From a virus, in IMG/VR virus record IMGVR_UViG_3300045950_000297, positions 1 to 64,000 of that record: 64,000 nt of DNA; one strand, 5' to 3'. A program made the position numbers and the translations under genes. Positions 39,198 to 48,240 of this stretch are shown here, piece after piece; the first letter of the stretch is position 1, and the number at the start of each line of letters is the position of its first letter. The notes beneath the pieces are model-generated. The model had not been told where the DNA came from. It searched no databases and saw only the letters and a list, made by a program, of their open reading frames with translations.

Positions 39198-42100
39198 ATG
39201 CTTCCAACTCCAGGTTGGCAACGTGCTGTGTTTGGCCGGACGGCCAATCGGCAATGGGGAACCTCTTTGAGTGGGTTCTCGATGCAGGTGAGCGGTTTTA
39301 CCGGCGAGTTCGAGCGTTTTGTGGACCCGCCGTGGTTTGCCATTCAAAGAATCGTCGGTTTGTATGGCCTGATCGGTGAAAGCGCACGCCGTGCCCAATT
39401 GGGCAAGTCGTCGTTGGAATGGTCGGCCCGGGCATTGCCGCAGACGGCCTTCGGGCAGCTTGCACCCGAGGATATCCTGTACGGCACGCCGGTTGCGCAA
39501 GATGTGCTCAGACGAGCTAACCCACTGCAATGGGCGGATGCCTTCCAAATCAAGCCCAACCTGGCGCAGGACATTCAGGAGTTCTCGGCGATGTATGCGT
39601 CGGGACGGCGGTATCTGTCCCCGCGTGAGGCCAGGGCTGCGTCGCGGGTGGTCAGTGAGGCGTTCACCCACATGCGGGCGGGGCAGGCAGCATACCAGGC
39701 GATCATCGGCCGGCAAAAGTTTGTGGCCAATGTGTTGGCCGGGATGTACCGGACAGACTCAAGTGGGGCCTTTCTCCGTGGCGACACAGATGTTCTGCCG
39801 GACGACTTCATCGAATATACCCTTGACGACTTCGGCCTGAAGTATGGGACCACCTACGGGGAGTTTCGCCAGCGGTATGACCAGCCGACGACGACCGGCC
39901 TGCACCAGATTGCCAGCACGGCAGCGACGAGCTACGAGGCCCAGGCCGCCGAGCTGGCCCCGGGCGGGGCTGTGTTCAGGCAGGTGGATAGCATCCAGAA
40001 AGCGGTCCGCCTGGCCGCCCGGGCTGAACGCGAGACGCAGCGTTACCAGATGGCGGGGGAGGCAGAGTACATGCACGCTGTCCAGCCTGGGGTTGCGTCA
40101 TTGCGAGGCGGCCTTGGTGGCGCGCTACGCGAGGCTGAGGCGTCCATTCGTTCCTTCGCGGACACGCTGGACAAGAGGGGCAAGGTCTCGGTGGAGCAAT
40201 ACTCGTCGATGCTTCAAGAGAGCTTGCAGAGTCTCGACTCGAAGATGAAGATGATCGACATCCACGGCAGCGCGTTGAGCAAGGATGCTGTGCGTCTCAA
40301 GTATGAGGTCGAGCAAGGTGTCAGCGCTACCGAGATCGACCCGCGGACCGGGAAGCCGCGTCAGCTTGGCTTTCACGAGCATATAGCAAGGAGTCGAGAG
40401 TTACAGGCTGTCCAACTGGAGCAGGGCCAGTTGGACGCTGCGATGTTGAGGTTGCGCGAGAGGTATGTTGCGGCTGACGCTGAGCACGACCGATTGCGGC
40501 CGGAGTTGCAGCGCAGGCGGGAGAACTTCCGCCGTTCGCAGACAATTCAGCATGCCCTGTGGGCACCCTGGCAGGTCGAGATGATGCGTGCATTCGGCGA
40601 GCTTCCGGCGCAGGAGGCGTTCCTGTACGCGGCGGAGGTTGACAAGCTGCAATCGGATGCGGCCTATCTCTCTGGGGGGACGTCGGTGGGGGTGTCGGCG
40701 GAAGCCGGCCGGCGGAGTGCGGATGCGGCCTTTGCGCAATACTATCGCGGGCGCGGGGCGGAGAGCGGTTTTCTGGGGATATCGGCATTCATCAACCGGA
40801 TGATGGCCGATAACCCTGCCCTGGCCAGGACATTGGGGTCTGTCCAGCCCTGGTTGACCGGGGCGGGCTACCTGCTGATGGGGGAGTTGTACACCTCGCA
40901 GATGACCGGCGGACGGATGGGCCTGTTCTTGGGAGATGACGGGAAGCTGTTCGGGAGGCATTCGGTCGTCGGCAATATTCCCAGGTTCGGGCGCGATGTT
41001 GGGGCTGCTTTTTCTCTGATGGGCCAGCATCCCCAGGCATTGGGGACTATCGCCGGCATGGGGGCGGCCGGAGCAACGGCGGCCGGCCTGGCTGGGGCCG
41101 GCATCGTGGCTGGCACGGCTGCCGTGATTGGTGCTGGATGGGAGGCAGCCCGGAGTCTCGGCGCGCTGCCGGGGAGGCAGGACTTCCTGACCGAACTCGG
41201 GTCTGGGGCGAGAAACATCTGGGGGGAGATCGTCAAGAGTCATGACGAACTCTTCCTGGTTAGTAATCTGCTCAGTGGTATGGGATTCCCCGAAGCGTGG
41301 AAGCAAGCGCAGCAGGATGCAGCGATCGCCGGTGCGTGGGCAGCCGGATATATGCCGTCGGACTCAGATGATGATGTGACCAAGGCCAGGCGGGCATTGG
41401 TCGGGGCTGGCTATGCCAAGGGGGACCGGATCGATCCGCAGGCGATTGCCGCATCGCGCGCTCAGGCGGCAGCGATTGGCTTGACTGATCTCGATCAATG
41501 GGCCAGGGTGTATGCTGGCCTGGGGCAGTTCGAGGGCGCATTGGGGATGGAGGCCGGTGATATCTTCTCCCAGATGGCCCAGAACGCGCGGAGTACAGGG
41601 TTTATGGGGGCCCAGGCTACTCAGTATGTCGAGATCATGGGACGGCTGATGCAGACGTTGCCCGAGTCACAGCGGCCCTACGCCATGGCTGGTCAGGAGC
41701 TGGCCGGGATGCAGGCCCAGACTTTGATGCAGCTGGGCAAACGAGATGTGATCGGCATGATGCCATCCCTATTGCGACAGGGTGTCGCCCAGGCCCAGAT
41801 GGGCATGACCGTCGTCGACAAGCAAATCGAGCTGGCCAATCGGACAACGCAGAGGCAGATACTGGGCATGGGGCTTGAATTCTCGATGAGAATCCCAGAG
41901 ATGCTCCAGTGGGGGATGGAGTATGGTCAGGATCCTATGCTGGGAGCTCAGCTGGCTGCCCGGGCTTCGGCTGCATATGGAGGAGCGACCCCGCGTTTTG
42001 GCGCCGACTACTTCATTGACATGGCCAGGCCAGGGGCAATGCGGGCTTGGGACATGCAGCGCTACAGCGATGTGTCTGCAGCGTTAGCTCCATACGCCAC

Positions 42101-43448
42101 ACAGTTCCGGTGGGATGGAGACACACTGGAAGCGATTACCAGGCGGATGGGGGATCTGGATGCTTACGGCCGGCAGCAGTTCATGCGCAGCTTCGGGTTG
42201 ACCTCGGGCTTCGATTGGTCGAATGCCATTCGAGGGCAGCTAAGTGTTCGCGGCCCTGGGCAGCTGGGCATAGAAGAATATGACACGCTGGCTAGTATGA
42301 TCACCCACGATACCCTTGGCCGGCCGATCTACTTCCAGCCACAGCGGGAGATGAATCGCCTGGGTGTCAGGCAGGACCGTGGGCGGCAGGAGTTGTACTT
42401 CGCCCAGGCTGGGACCCAGCTCTATCACCAGGAACAGCTGATGATGGCCAGTCGGGCGTTGGAAGACTTCCAGTATGGTGCTCTCCCGGATGGACAATCC
42501 AGGGCGCAACGCGATGCCCGTTTCTACGCCGACTTGAACCTGGACCGGATGCGTCTCAACATCCGCCAGGCTGAGTTCAACCTGGGTGTGGGGGCTGGAT
42601 ATCAAGATCGGCAGCGCGCCCTGCAGCGTCAGATGATGGAGATGCAGTACCAGTGGCGGAGTGACGACATCGGCGTGGCTGGATATCGAGCGAATGTCCA
42701 GTATCAGTGGCAGCGCGAGGACTTTGCCGTGAATCGCAACGTCCTCAACCTGCAGTCGAGATGGGAGATGGAAGATCTCGATGAGGCCATCCGGTTCTCG
42801 TCGGGAAGGGATCGCATTCGGCTGATGCGACAACGAGATCGCACGGTGACGATGCAGAATGTGCAGCGATCACAGCTCGATCGCCAGGAGGCACGTGGCG
42901 CCACTGCCTTCGAGTGGGGCGAGGAAGATCGTGCCAAGGCACTTGATCGTCTCAACAAGGAGATGGCCATCAAGCGTGAGATGGTCAGCCTGGATGAGGA
43001 GTCGATCAAGAAGCAACGCGAGTTTGCTCGCGAGCAGATAGAGCTGATGCGGCGCGAGGAAGGCTTCCTTACCACCAAACGAGGTGAGATGGAGGACCAG
43101 TTCAAACTTGAGGACGACTACCGCAAGGATCGTCGCGAGTCGGAGGATGCCTCCCTGCAGGCCCAGAAGGACCGTCTTGCCCAGGAGAAGAAGTTCTACG
43201 AGGAGATGAAGCCGCTCCAGGACGCCTACATCCTCGCCATGGAGACCTACGAGGACAACATGCAAGCCCACTGGCTGGCGGCGAACGGCTACATGGCCGA
43301 GTTCAAGAAGTTCCTCGAAGAGGAGCTGGCCGAGGGGAAAGGGCTGTACGAGATCTGGCGAAAGTTCTGGCAGATACCCGAGAATGTCACCTACCCGAGT
43401 GCTGGGTCCATGAGATGGCTGGATAGAGCAACGCGGGGGATTGACTGA
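39198..43448 (+). CDS. Tail tape measure protein, 1416 aa
   Basis: Sets tail length and passes into the host envelope. It is very long, mostly helical, with a hydrophobic Gly/Ala segment (about 615-655, TIAGMGAAGATAAGLAGAGI) typical of tape measures and a C-terminal long coiled coil (about 1130-1370, very Arg/Glu/Gln-rich: EESIKKQREFAREQIELMRR). AAGGAG precedes the ATG at 39198. Lies downstream of chaperones and of the putative polymerase, which separates it from its usual neighbours. Confidence 0.85.
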   Translation: MLPTPGWQRAVFGRTANRQWGTSLSGFSMQVSGFTGEFERFVDPPWFAIQRIVGLYGLIGESARRAQLGKSSLEWSARALPQTAFGQLAPEDILYGTPVAQDVLRRANPLQWADAFQIKPNLAQDIQEFSAMYASGRRYLSPREARAASRVVSEAFTHMRAGQAAYQAIIGRQKFVANVLAGMYRTDSSGAFLRGDTDVLPDDFIEYTLDDFGLKYGTTYGEFRQRYDQPTTTGLHQIASTAATSYEAQAAELAPGGAVFRQVDSIQKAVRLAARAERETQRYQMAGEAEYMHAVQPGVASLRGGLGGALREAEASIRSFADTLDKRGKVSVEQYSSMLQESLQSLDSKMKMIDIHGSALSKDAVRLKYEVEQGVSATEIDPRTGKPRQLGFHEHIARSRELQAVQLEQGQLDAAMLRLRERYVAADAEHDRLRPELQRRRENFRRSQTIQHALWAPWQVEMMRAFGELPAQEAFLYAAEVDKLQSDAAYLSGGTSVGVSAEAGRRSADAAFAQYYRGRGAESGFLGISAFINRMMADNPALARTLGSVQPWLTGAGYLLMGELYTSQMTGGRMGLFLGDDGKLFGRHSVVGNIPRFGRDVGAAFSLMGQHPQALGTIAGMGAAGATAAGLAGAGIVAGTAAVIGAGWEAARSLGALPGRQDFLTELGSGARNIWGEIVKSHDELFLVSNLLSGMGFPEAWKQAQQDAAIAGAWAAGYMPSDSDDDVTKARRALVGAGYAKGDRIDPQAIAASRAQAAAIGLTDLDQWARVYAGLGQFEGALGMEAGDIFSQMAQNARSTGFMGAQATQYVEIMGRLMQTLPESQRPYAMAGQELAGMQAQTLMQLGKRDVIGMMPSLLRQGVAQAQMGMTVVDKQIELANRTTQRQILGMGLEFSMRIPEMLQWGMEYGQDPMLGAQLAARASAAYGGATPRFGADYFIDMARPGAMRAWDMQRYSDVSAALAPYATQFRWDGDTLEAITRRMGDLDAYGRQQFMRSFGLTSGFDWSNAIRGQLSVRGPGQLGIEEYDTLASMITHDTLGRPIYFQPQREMNRLGVRQDRGRQELYFAQAGTQLYHQEQLMMASRALEDFQYGALPDGQSRAQRDARFYADLNLDRMRLNIRQAEFNLGVGAGYQDRQRALQRQMMEMQYQWRSDDIGVAGYRANVQYQWQREDFAVNRNVLNLQSRWEMEDLDEAIRFSSGRDRIRLMRQRDRTVTMQNVQRSQLDRQEARGATAFEWGEEDRAKALDRLNKEMAIKREMVSLDEESIKKQREFAREQIELMRREEGFLTTKRGEMEDQFKLEDDYRKDRRESEDASLQAQKDRLAQEKKFYEEMKPLQDAYILAMETYEDNMQAHWLAANGYMAEFKKFLEEELAEGKGLYEIWRKFWQIPENVTYPSAGSMRWLDRATRGID

Positions 43449-43610
43449 CCCCCGGGAAAAAAGGAGGCCCCCCAGTCAAGGCACCTCTCCGTCTTGGTAG
43501 GGGGTGGTCATCTTGGCAGAAAGCCTTCCACGAATGAGATAACACCTGTCAAGAGGGAGGTTGTTTTTACCAGGAAGCAATCTCTGAACGAGACGATGCC
43601 TATCAGTGAC

Positions 43611-43650
43611 GGCTAGTCTTTTTCCTTTTTCAGAAGGAAAAAGACTAGCC
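43611..43650. terminator. Long stem-loop, possible bidirectional terminator
   Basis: About 18 bp perfectly paired around a 4-6 nt loop, with internal T and A runs. It lies between the tape measure stop and the end of the leftward RNA, so it may separate converging transcripts. No separate T-tract. Confidence 0.5.
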
Positions 43651-43724
43651 GTGTGGGTTCTCAAACGTCACGGTCTAAGGTGACCACAAGATAAATGCCC
43701 CCGCCCTCGCCTGCGGAACGCTGA

Positions 43725-44014
43725 AAAAAAACAGCCCACGCTTCGCCGTCTGGTCTATGGCCCCCCCGAGTGGGGGCTTACTCTGCTGCGCCTTGCGGGC
43801 GGGTGGCGGCTGAGGGGTACACCCTGGATTGCAGCATTTCAGCTCAGCGCGGGTTCTTTCAGGACTGTGAGGCCCTGGAATCGCGTGACATCAGCGGCCG
43901 GGTATTCACTTGCGTTAGCCCTCCGACCGTTTCGAGATGGTTGCCCATCCTTGCGTGCCGGCCGTTTAACGTGGTTCTTCCGGGCACCCACGGCACTACG
44001 TATTCAGTTGTGAC
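43725..44014 (-). ncRNA. Candidate structured non-coding RNA, about 290 nt
   Basis: It has a promoter with TTGACA, 17 bp, TATACT just upstream and U8 at the end (A8 at 43724-43731). No reading frame is plausible. Folding leftward gives: GUGCCG/CGGCAC (43955-43996), GAUGG-GCAA-CCAUC (43936-43949), CGGUCGG/CCGGCCG extended by GGG/CCC (43895-43929), GCUGAG/CUCAGC (43809-43848) and GCCCCC-ACUC-GGGGGGC (43760-43777). The third stem needs a G-U pair valid only on this strand. It did not resemble RNase P, tmRNA, 6S or a group I intron. Function unknown. Confidence 0.6.
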
Positions 44015-44020
44015 AACAAC

Positions 44021-44049
44021 AGTATAACACCAAATGGTTGAAATGTCAA
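44021..44049 (-). promoter_or_regulatory. Leftward promoter of the structured RNA
   Basis: Minus strand TTGACA (44049-44044), 17 bp, TATACT (44026-44021). CACC-AAAT-GGTT (44028-44039) lies in the spacer, and the reversed palindrome GGTTGA-N4-TCAACC at 44036-44051 overlaps the -35 box. Confidence 0.75.
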
Positions 44050-44054
44050 CCCCT

Positions 44055-44119
44055 CAAAAAGAGGAAGCGCGCTTCATTGCGCGCAAGGAGGAGGTCGTCT
44101 CCGTAGGATATGGAGAGCT
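44055..44119 (-). ncRNA. Candidate small RNA, about 65 nt, with anti-Shine-Dalgarno-like segment
   Basis: It starts about 7 nt after a promoter (TTGACA, 17, TACAAT) and ends with hairpin GCGCGC-N6-GCGCGC (44067-44084) followed by UUCCUC and U5. Upstream of the hairpin it carries ACCUCCUCCUU (44095-44085), almost the 16S rRNA anti-Shine-Dalgarno. It could pair with ribosome sites of phage or host mRNAs. Size and terminator are typical of an sRNA. Confidence 0.55.
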
Positions 44120-44125
44120 GCGATT

Positions 44126-44154
44126 ATTGTACACTCCGTCGGTTGATTTGTCAA
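44126..44154 (-). promoter_or_regulatory. Leftward promoter of the small RNA
   Basis: Minus strand TTGACA (44154-44149), 17 bp, TACAAT (44131-44126). It overlaps GGTTGA-N4-TCAACC (44141-44156) and abuts the operator at 44150-44167. Confidence 0.7.
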
Positions 44155-44167
44155 CCTTCTGGTTGAC
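44150..44167. promoter_or_regulatory. Best operator copy, perfect 7-bp arms
   Basis: GTCAACC-TTCT-GGTTGAC, shared by the divergent sRNA and tail-tip promoters, overlapping both -35 boxes. Confidence 0.7.
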
Positions 44168-44191
44168 CTATACACCAGAGTGTGCTATAAT
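44163..44191 (+). promoter_or_regulatory. Rightward promoter of the tail-tip operon
   Basis: TTGACC (44163-44168), 17 bp, TATAAT (44186-44191), 6 bp before the next ATG, implying a leaderless mRNA. Confidence 0.75.
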
Positions 44192-44197
44192 CCGACT

Positions 44198-44596
44198 ATG
44201 GCCAATGCGTACATCAGCTTCACTCATGGCGGTCTTACCAAGCGCTATGTGGTTCAGCAGACGCTGTATGAACCGCATGAGGATCGGTCACGGCGTGTGT
44301 TCGTGACGGTTGGCAAGAAGACCCGGGTGCAGGACTTCGGGTTCATCGACAAGGTGTGGATATTCAATCTGTTGGTGCCGTACAGCGATCAGGTGGTGGG
44401 TGGAGCAACTTATGGCGGGTTGGGTTGGCTGAAAGACACATTGTATGCACAACCCACGGTAGCCTTCACCGACCACTATGATATTGCGCACACAGTGGTG
44501 TTCGAGGGCGAGATGGTGTCCAAACCCCTGGGCGGTGCCATTGACGGGTCGGCCAAGTTCGTAGTGCAGGTCCGCTTGAGGAAGCATCAGCCATGA
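44198..44596 (+). CDS. Tail protein, distal-tail position, 132 aa
   Basis: MANAYISFTHGGLTKRYVVQ… is beta-rich and sits just after the tape measure, where the distal tail or tail-tip adaptor is usually encoded. No family match. The ATG is 7 nt after the -10 hexamer, so its mRNA probably has no 5' leader and no ribosome site. Overlaps the next gene by 4 nt. Confidence 0.6.
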   Translation: MANAYISFTHGGLTKRYVVQQTLYEPHEDRSRRVFVTVGKKTRVQDFGFIDKVWIFNLLVPYSDQVVGGATYGGLGWLKDTLYAQPTVAFTDHYDIAHTVVFEGEMVSKPLGGAIDGSAKFVVQVRLRKHQP

Positions 44597-47500
44597 GAAC
44601 CGATGTTGCTGCTGCCAATACTTTGTTGCAGCAGGCGGTCTCCAACCCCGTCAGTCGTGTGTATTCTGAACAGCACATGCCAGTGTGGACACATGTCCGC
44701 AGTGAGGGTAGCAGCAACGCCCTTGGGCACGACGCCAAGATCATCACCTACGATAACACTCAGCATCTTTTCCGTGTTCGTGTCGAGGGCAATGCTGTCA
44801 AGTACATCCATCGGAGCGGGACGGAATTGGGGACCCTCTCCAACTGGGACTGCACCAGCACCATGCCCAACCCGAACACCCCGATGGCGGCATCGGTCAC
44901 GAAGGCCACAGATCACTGTGCTCAGATTGCCATTGCCGCCAGCGATGGACAGCCGGACATCTGGGTGCTGTGGTTCACCAAGCAGTTCTACCTGATGGCC
45001 CAGAAGTACAACCTGGTCTCCAGGGCGTGGAGCAATCTGCACATGGTGGCGATGTCCGGCCTGGCGTTTCAATGGGGTGTCACCGCGCTCCAGGTGGCGG
45101 CGCCGACTCACGATCGGGCCTATGCCACAGAGATGGTCACGACCAGCAGCATCATGGGCTATGCCACGTATGGCACACAGATTCGCAGCCTGTGGTGCAA
45201 CAATGACATCTGGCGCGTCTCGGATGCGGGATGGCCACTGCGCTACCGCTGGTACTTCAACAAGATGTACCCGACGGTTGGCGGGACCATATGGACCACT
45301 ACCGGCACGCCCATTTGGGGATTGCCCGTCTATGGGGGGTTGGGCGCAGTCCCCATGGCCGGCGACGATTTGGTGCTGACATCCGGCTTCAATCTCGACT
45401 CGCTGGGATACAACGGCAGCGAGTCGGGGGTGTGGGTATTCAAGCGCGAGCTGTCCTCTGGCCATTGGTGGCGCCAGGGAGCACCTGTTCGCGGCGACTA
45501 CTCCTATGCCAATGAGGGCTATCGGTTTCTCTATTCGATGGCCAGGGCGTCGGTGGTCAAGGGGCAGGTATGGGCGACGTGGCTGCATGAAGAAGAGTCC
45601 ACCGACCTTGATCAGACAACCAGCGCGGAGCTGGTTCCGCGAACGGTGGAGGTGGTCTACAGCCGTTCCTTGAACGGGCGTGACTGGACCGAACCCCAGA
45701 TGATCACGGCGAACGGTCGTGGGCGCGGCACCGGCCCGATTGTTCTCGTCGAGAACACTGGCGTCAACTACCTCTACATGGTGGGCTACAAGGATCTCTT
45801 CCGGTCGGTGGCGACACATATCGTCGAGGACCTGGACAAGAACCGCACCGATATCTCACATCTGGTGCGTGGGTGGAATGTGACGCAAACCGGTCGCGGG
45901 CCAGATGCGGCGATCGAGCTGGATGTAGACGGCAACCTGACCCCTCAGGAGCGGGCGCATTTTGACGAGAACCGGCGCATCACGATCGAGGTTGGCGATG
46001 CGGGCGCCCCCCTGGTAACGCTCGCCAGCGGCATTGTTGATACCGCCTCGCCAGCTTTCTCGGTCAACCCGCCCGAGTCGTCAATGCAGGTGGTTGCTCT
46101 GGTAGCGGGTATGTTGCAAGACACTCGCTATCGCACCAACTCACACATTGCCCGGCAGACGACCAGTTACATCGCCCCGAGCAACATTGATCAGTGGGTG
46201 ATCGACTCGGGCGCATGGACGATCTGCGAGAATCCGACTTGGGCCAGGTGGGCCAACCTCTCCGGCAACTTCGTGCGCATCGATTCCCATGACGTGCAAA
46301 CCAACCTGTGGCACCAGATGTGCTTCTTTGTCCATCCGCCGTGTGTGGATGGCGCCATCGAGTTGTCGGTGCGGATGGGGACCGAGGGGCAGTTCAAGCA
46401 CAAGCAGGGGAATGCCCCGGACGGAGTTGAGGTTACCAAGGACGCCTGGGGGCCGCTCAATGGGGTGTTCCGCTACAAGTCGTTGCGGGCACCTGCAACC
46501 GGATATGACCCGGCCGTACACGACCTGGCCATTCAATATGTGAATGGCTATCCCTGGCGATATGGGTTGTACCAGAACAGCTTCCCTGATGACAAGTTTC
46601 GCACCGATGACGGCTGGGGCCTCACCAACTACTCAGCCATTGGGGTCACAGTCAGGACGGCCAACAACAAGAACGGCTATGTTTTTGCTTGGGAAGCTGG
46701 GATGCCGGAGTGGAATCAGGACAGTTCGATGAACTGGCCGAATGACCATGACAAGATAGACGTTCCTGGCTATGACTATGCCAAGAAGCCGGGGACGTTG
46801 ATTCCGACTGGTATATCCAGCCGCCTGGTGTTGTACGAGTTCTTTCAGAACCCGGTGACGGATTCCGTCTCCCGGCGTGTTGTTGCGCACTACTCGAAGC
46901 CGGTTGATCTGGTGCTGGGCTACCCGCTGCGTATGAAGGTGTTGTGTCACGGGCGCAGCATCTACTGCTACTATCGCAAGTGGAACCAGTCCAAGAAGGA
47001 TTTCGATGGCGACTGGGTCCTGGCTATGCACTATACCCAGGGCGATGCGATGGGGGCCGGGTCGTTTGGTTTCTATGGGCGCGGCTTCCAAGGCGGAGTT
47101 GGCTATGGCACCGACCCGGCCCATACCGCCAAGGCGTGGGTGTGGGATGCGATGATGTACGACACCGCCAAGGTCTGGACTCTGGATGATGCCGTCAGGA
47201 ATATCTGCTGGAAGGCGGGGGTTGAGATCGAGACCAAGACGCGCGTCCCGGATGGGTGGACCACCAGGGATGGGATCACGCTCGCCGATACGTCCGGCAC
47301 CAATCCAATCGTCGAGGCCAACCCGATCATCGACGCCAATGCGACGGTATCGTCCAGTTTTGGTTTTGTGGTGCGGGCGTTGACGGATGCAAACAAGAAT
47401 CCCATCAGCTTCGTCGGGGTGGGATTGTCGAACATGACCGGCGCCTGGCGGTTCTCTGTATGGGGAAGTGGGCTGTCCGGCAGGAGTATCAGCACACCCA

Positions 47501-48240
47501 TTCCGTGGTCGTTCGCCCATGGGGCGGTGATTCCGCTGAGAGTGGCTGTCATCGATGAGTGGTACAGCCTGTGGATTGGCGATGCTCTGATCGCGTCTCT
47601 GTACTTCCCGTTCAGGACGTGGACCGGGACAGGTGGGTTGCAGGTAGGCCACTATGGCAGCACATTTGCGGACTTCACCCTGTCGGAGCTGTCCGAACCC
47701 CCCTGGGTAGTCACGATGGATGCCAATGCCTCGGTGCTGGAGACGTTGAATTCTCTGCTGGCGCAACGGCGCATCAAGCGGTTCATGCGCTATAACGGCA
47801 AGCTGAAGCTGGGCTACTTCCTCAAGCGCGACCAGGCGGCCACGATGTCGGATACGGTTCTTCGAGTCAGCCGCAACCAGGTGAACCGTTTCATCTCAGA
47901 GTGCCGGGTGGATGGTGCTCGCGGCTGGGCAACCTATAAGTCACCCCGGCTAAGCCAGGGGCGGTACTTCCGGCGTATTGACATGCCCGACATCTTCGAT
48001 CGCTGGGGGATGTATCGGGAGGCGCAACTGATCGTGCGCGACTCAGGTGAGATGCTGGAGCAGTGCAACTTCGTCGGGCTGCCCCACCTGGCCATTGAAC
48101 CTGAGGATGAGGTGACCATTGTCGTGACCGACCAGGGCATCTCCGATGATTACATCGTGGATGACATCAGAACGTCCTTCTCCCTGGAGGGGAGGTCGTT
48201 CACTCAGCAGATTGGCACCCGCCAGAGGTACATCGAGTAA
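44593..48240 (+). CDS. Large tail-tip / tail hub protein, 1215 aa
   Basis: The N-terminal ~400 residues contain repeated Trp-rich beta blades (WVLWFTKQFYLMAQKYNLVS, QVWATWLHEEE), like a beta-propeller. Middle sections resemble LamG/concanavalin-like sugar-binding folds. The C-terminal 150 residues (VLRVSRNQVNRFISECRVDG … LAIEPEDEVTIVV … IVDDIRTSFS) resemble tail-hub (gp27-like) domains. It probably forms the tail tip. Carries a perfect dispersed palindrome at 45742 (VLVEN). Confidence 0.65.
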   Translation: MRTDVAAANTLLQQAVSNPVSRVYSEQHMPVWTHVRSEGSSNALGHDAKIITYDNTQHLFRVRVEGNAVKYIHRSGTELGTLSNWDCTSTMPNPNTPMAASVTKATDHCAQIAIAASDGQPDIWVLWFTKQFYLMAQKYNLVSRAWSNLHMVAMSGLAFQWGVTALQVAAPTHDRAYATEMVTTSSIMGYATYGTQIRSLWCNNDIWRVSDAGWPLRYRWYFNKMYPTVGGTIWTTTGTPIWGLPVYGGLGAVPMAGDDLVLTSGFNLDSLGYNGSESGVWVFKRELSSGHWWRQGAPVRGDYSYANEGYRFLYSMARASVVKGQVWATWLHEEESTDLDQTTSAELVPRTVEVVYSRSLNGRDWTEPQMITANGRGRGTGPIVLVENTGVNYLYMVGYKDLFRSVATHIVEDLDKNRTDISHLVRGWNVTQTGRGPDAAIELDVDGNLTPQERAHFDENRRITIEVGDAGAPLVTLASGIVDTASPAFSVNPPESSMQVVALVAGMLQDTRYRTNSHIARQTTSYIAPSNIDQWVIDSGAWTICENPTWARWANLSGNFVRIDSHDVQTNLWHQMCFFVHPPCVDGAIELSVRMGTEGQFKHKQGNAPDGVEVTKDAWGPLNGVFRYKSLRAPATGYDPAVHDLAIQYVNGYPWRYGLYQNSFPDDKFRTDDGWGLTNYSAIGVTVRTANNKNGYVFAWEAGMPEWNQDSSMNWPNDHDKIDVPGYDYAKKPGTLIPTGISSRLVLYEFFQNPVTDSVSRRVVAHYSKPVDLVLGYPLRMKVLCHGRSIYCYYRKWNQSKKDFDGDWVLAMHYTQGDAMGAGSFGFYGRGFQGGVGYGTDPAHTAKAWVWDAMMYDTAKVWTLDDAVRNICWKAGVEIETKTRVPDGWTTRDGITLADTSGTNPIVEANPIIDANATVSSSFGFVVRALTDANKNPISFVGVGLSNMTGAWRFSVWGSGLSGRSISTPIPWSFAHGAVIPLRVAVIDEWYSLWIGDALIASLYFPFRTWTGTGGLQVGHYGSTFADFTLSELSEPPWVVTMDANASVLETLNSLLAQRRIKRFMRYNGKLKLGYFLKRDQAATMSDTVLRVSRNQVNRFISECRVDGARGWATYKSPRLSQGRYFRRIDMPDIFDRWGMYREAQLIVRDSGEMLEQCNFVGLPHLAIEPEDEVTIVVTDQGISDDYIVDDIRTSFSLEGRSFTQQIGTRQRYIE
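45742..45756. promoter_or_regulatory. Dispersed 15-bp palindrome, perfect copy
   Basis: GTTCTCGTCGAGAAC inside the tail hub gene. Confidence 0.7.

Larger units (their letters stand above)
43449..44197. other. 750-bp regulatory and non-coding island
   Basis: The longest gene-free stretch. From left to right it holds an 18-bp stem-loop with A/T-rich arms (GGCTAGTCTTTTTCCTT and its complement, 43611-43650), a leftward structured RNA (43725-44014), a leftward sRNA (44055-44119), and three promoters overlapping AACC-N4-GGTT operators. In 43449-43600 no feature was recognised. Confidence 0.7.

Noticed and set aside
34246-39207. Leftward ORFs of 200-425 codons opposite the polymerase-like gene
   Set aside because: They are shadow frames of a high-G+C gene, rich in His, Arg and Pro, without ribosome sites or domains.
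43725-44014. RNase P RNA, tmRNA, 6S RNA or a group I intron
   Set aside because: None of the conserved cores of these RNAs could be found, and no interrupted gene flanks the region.
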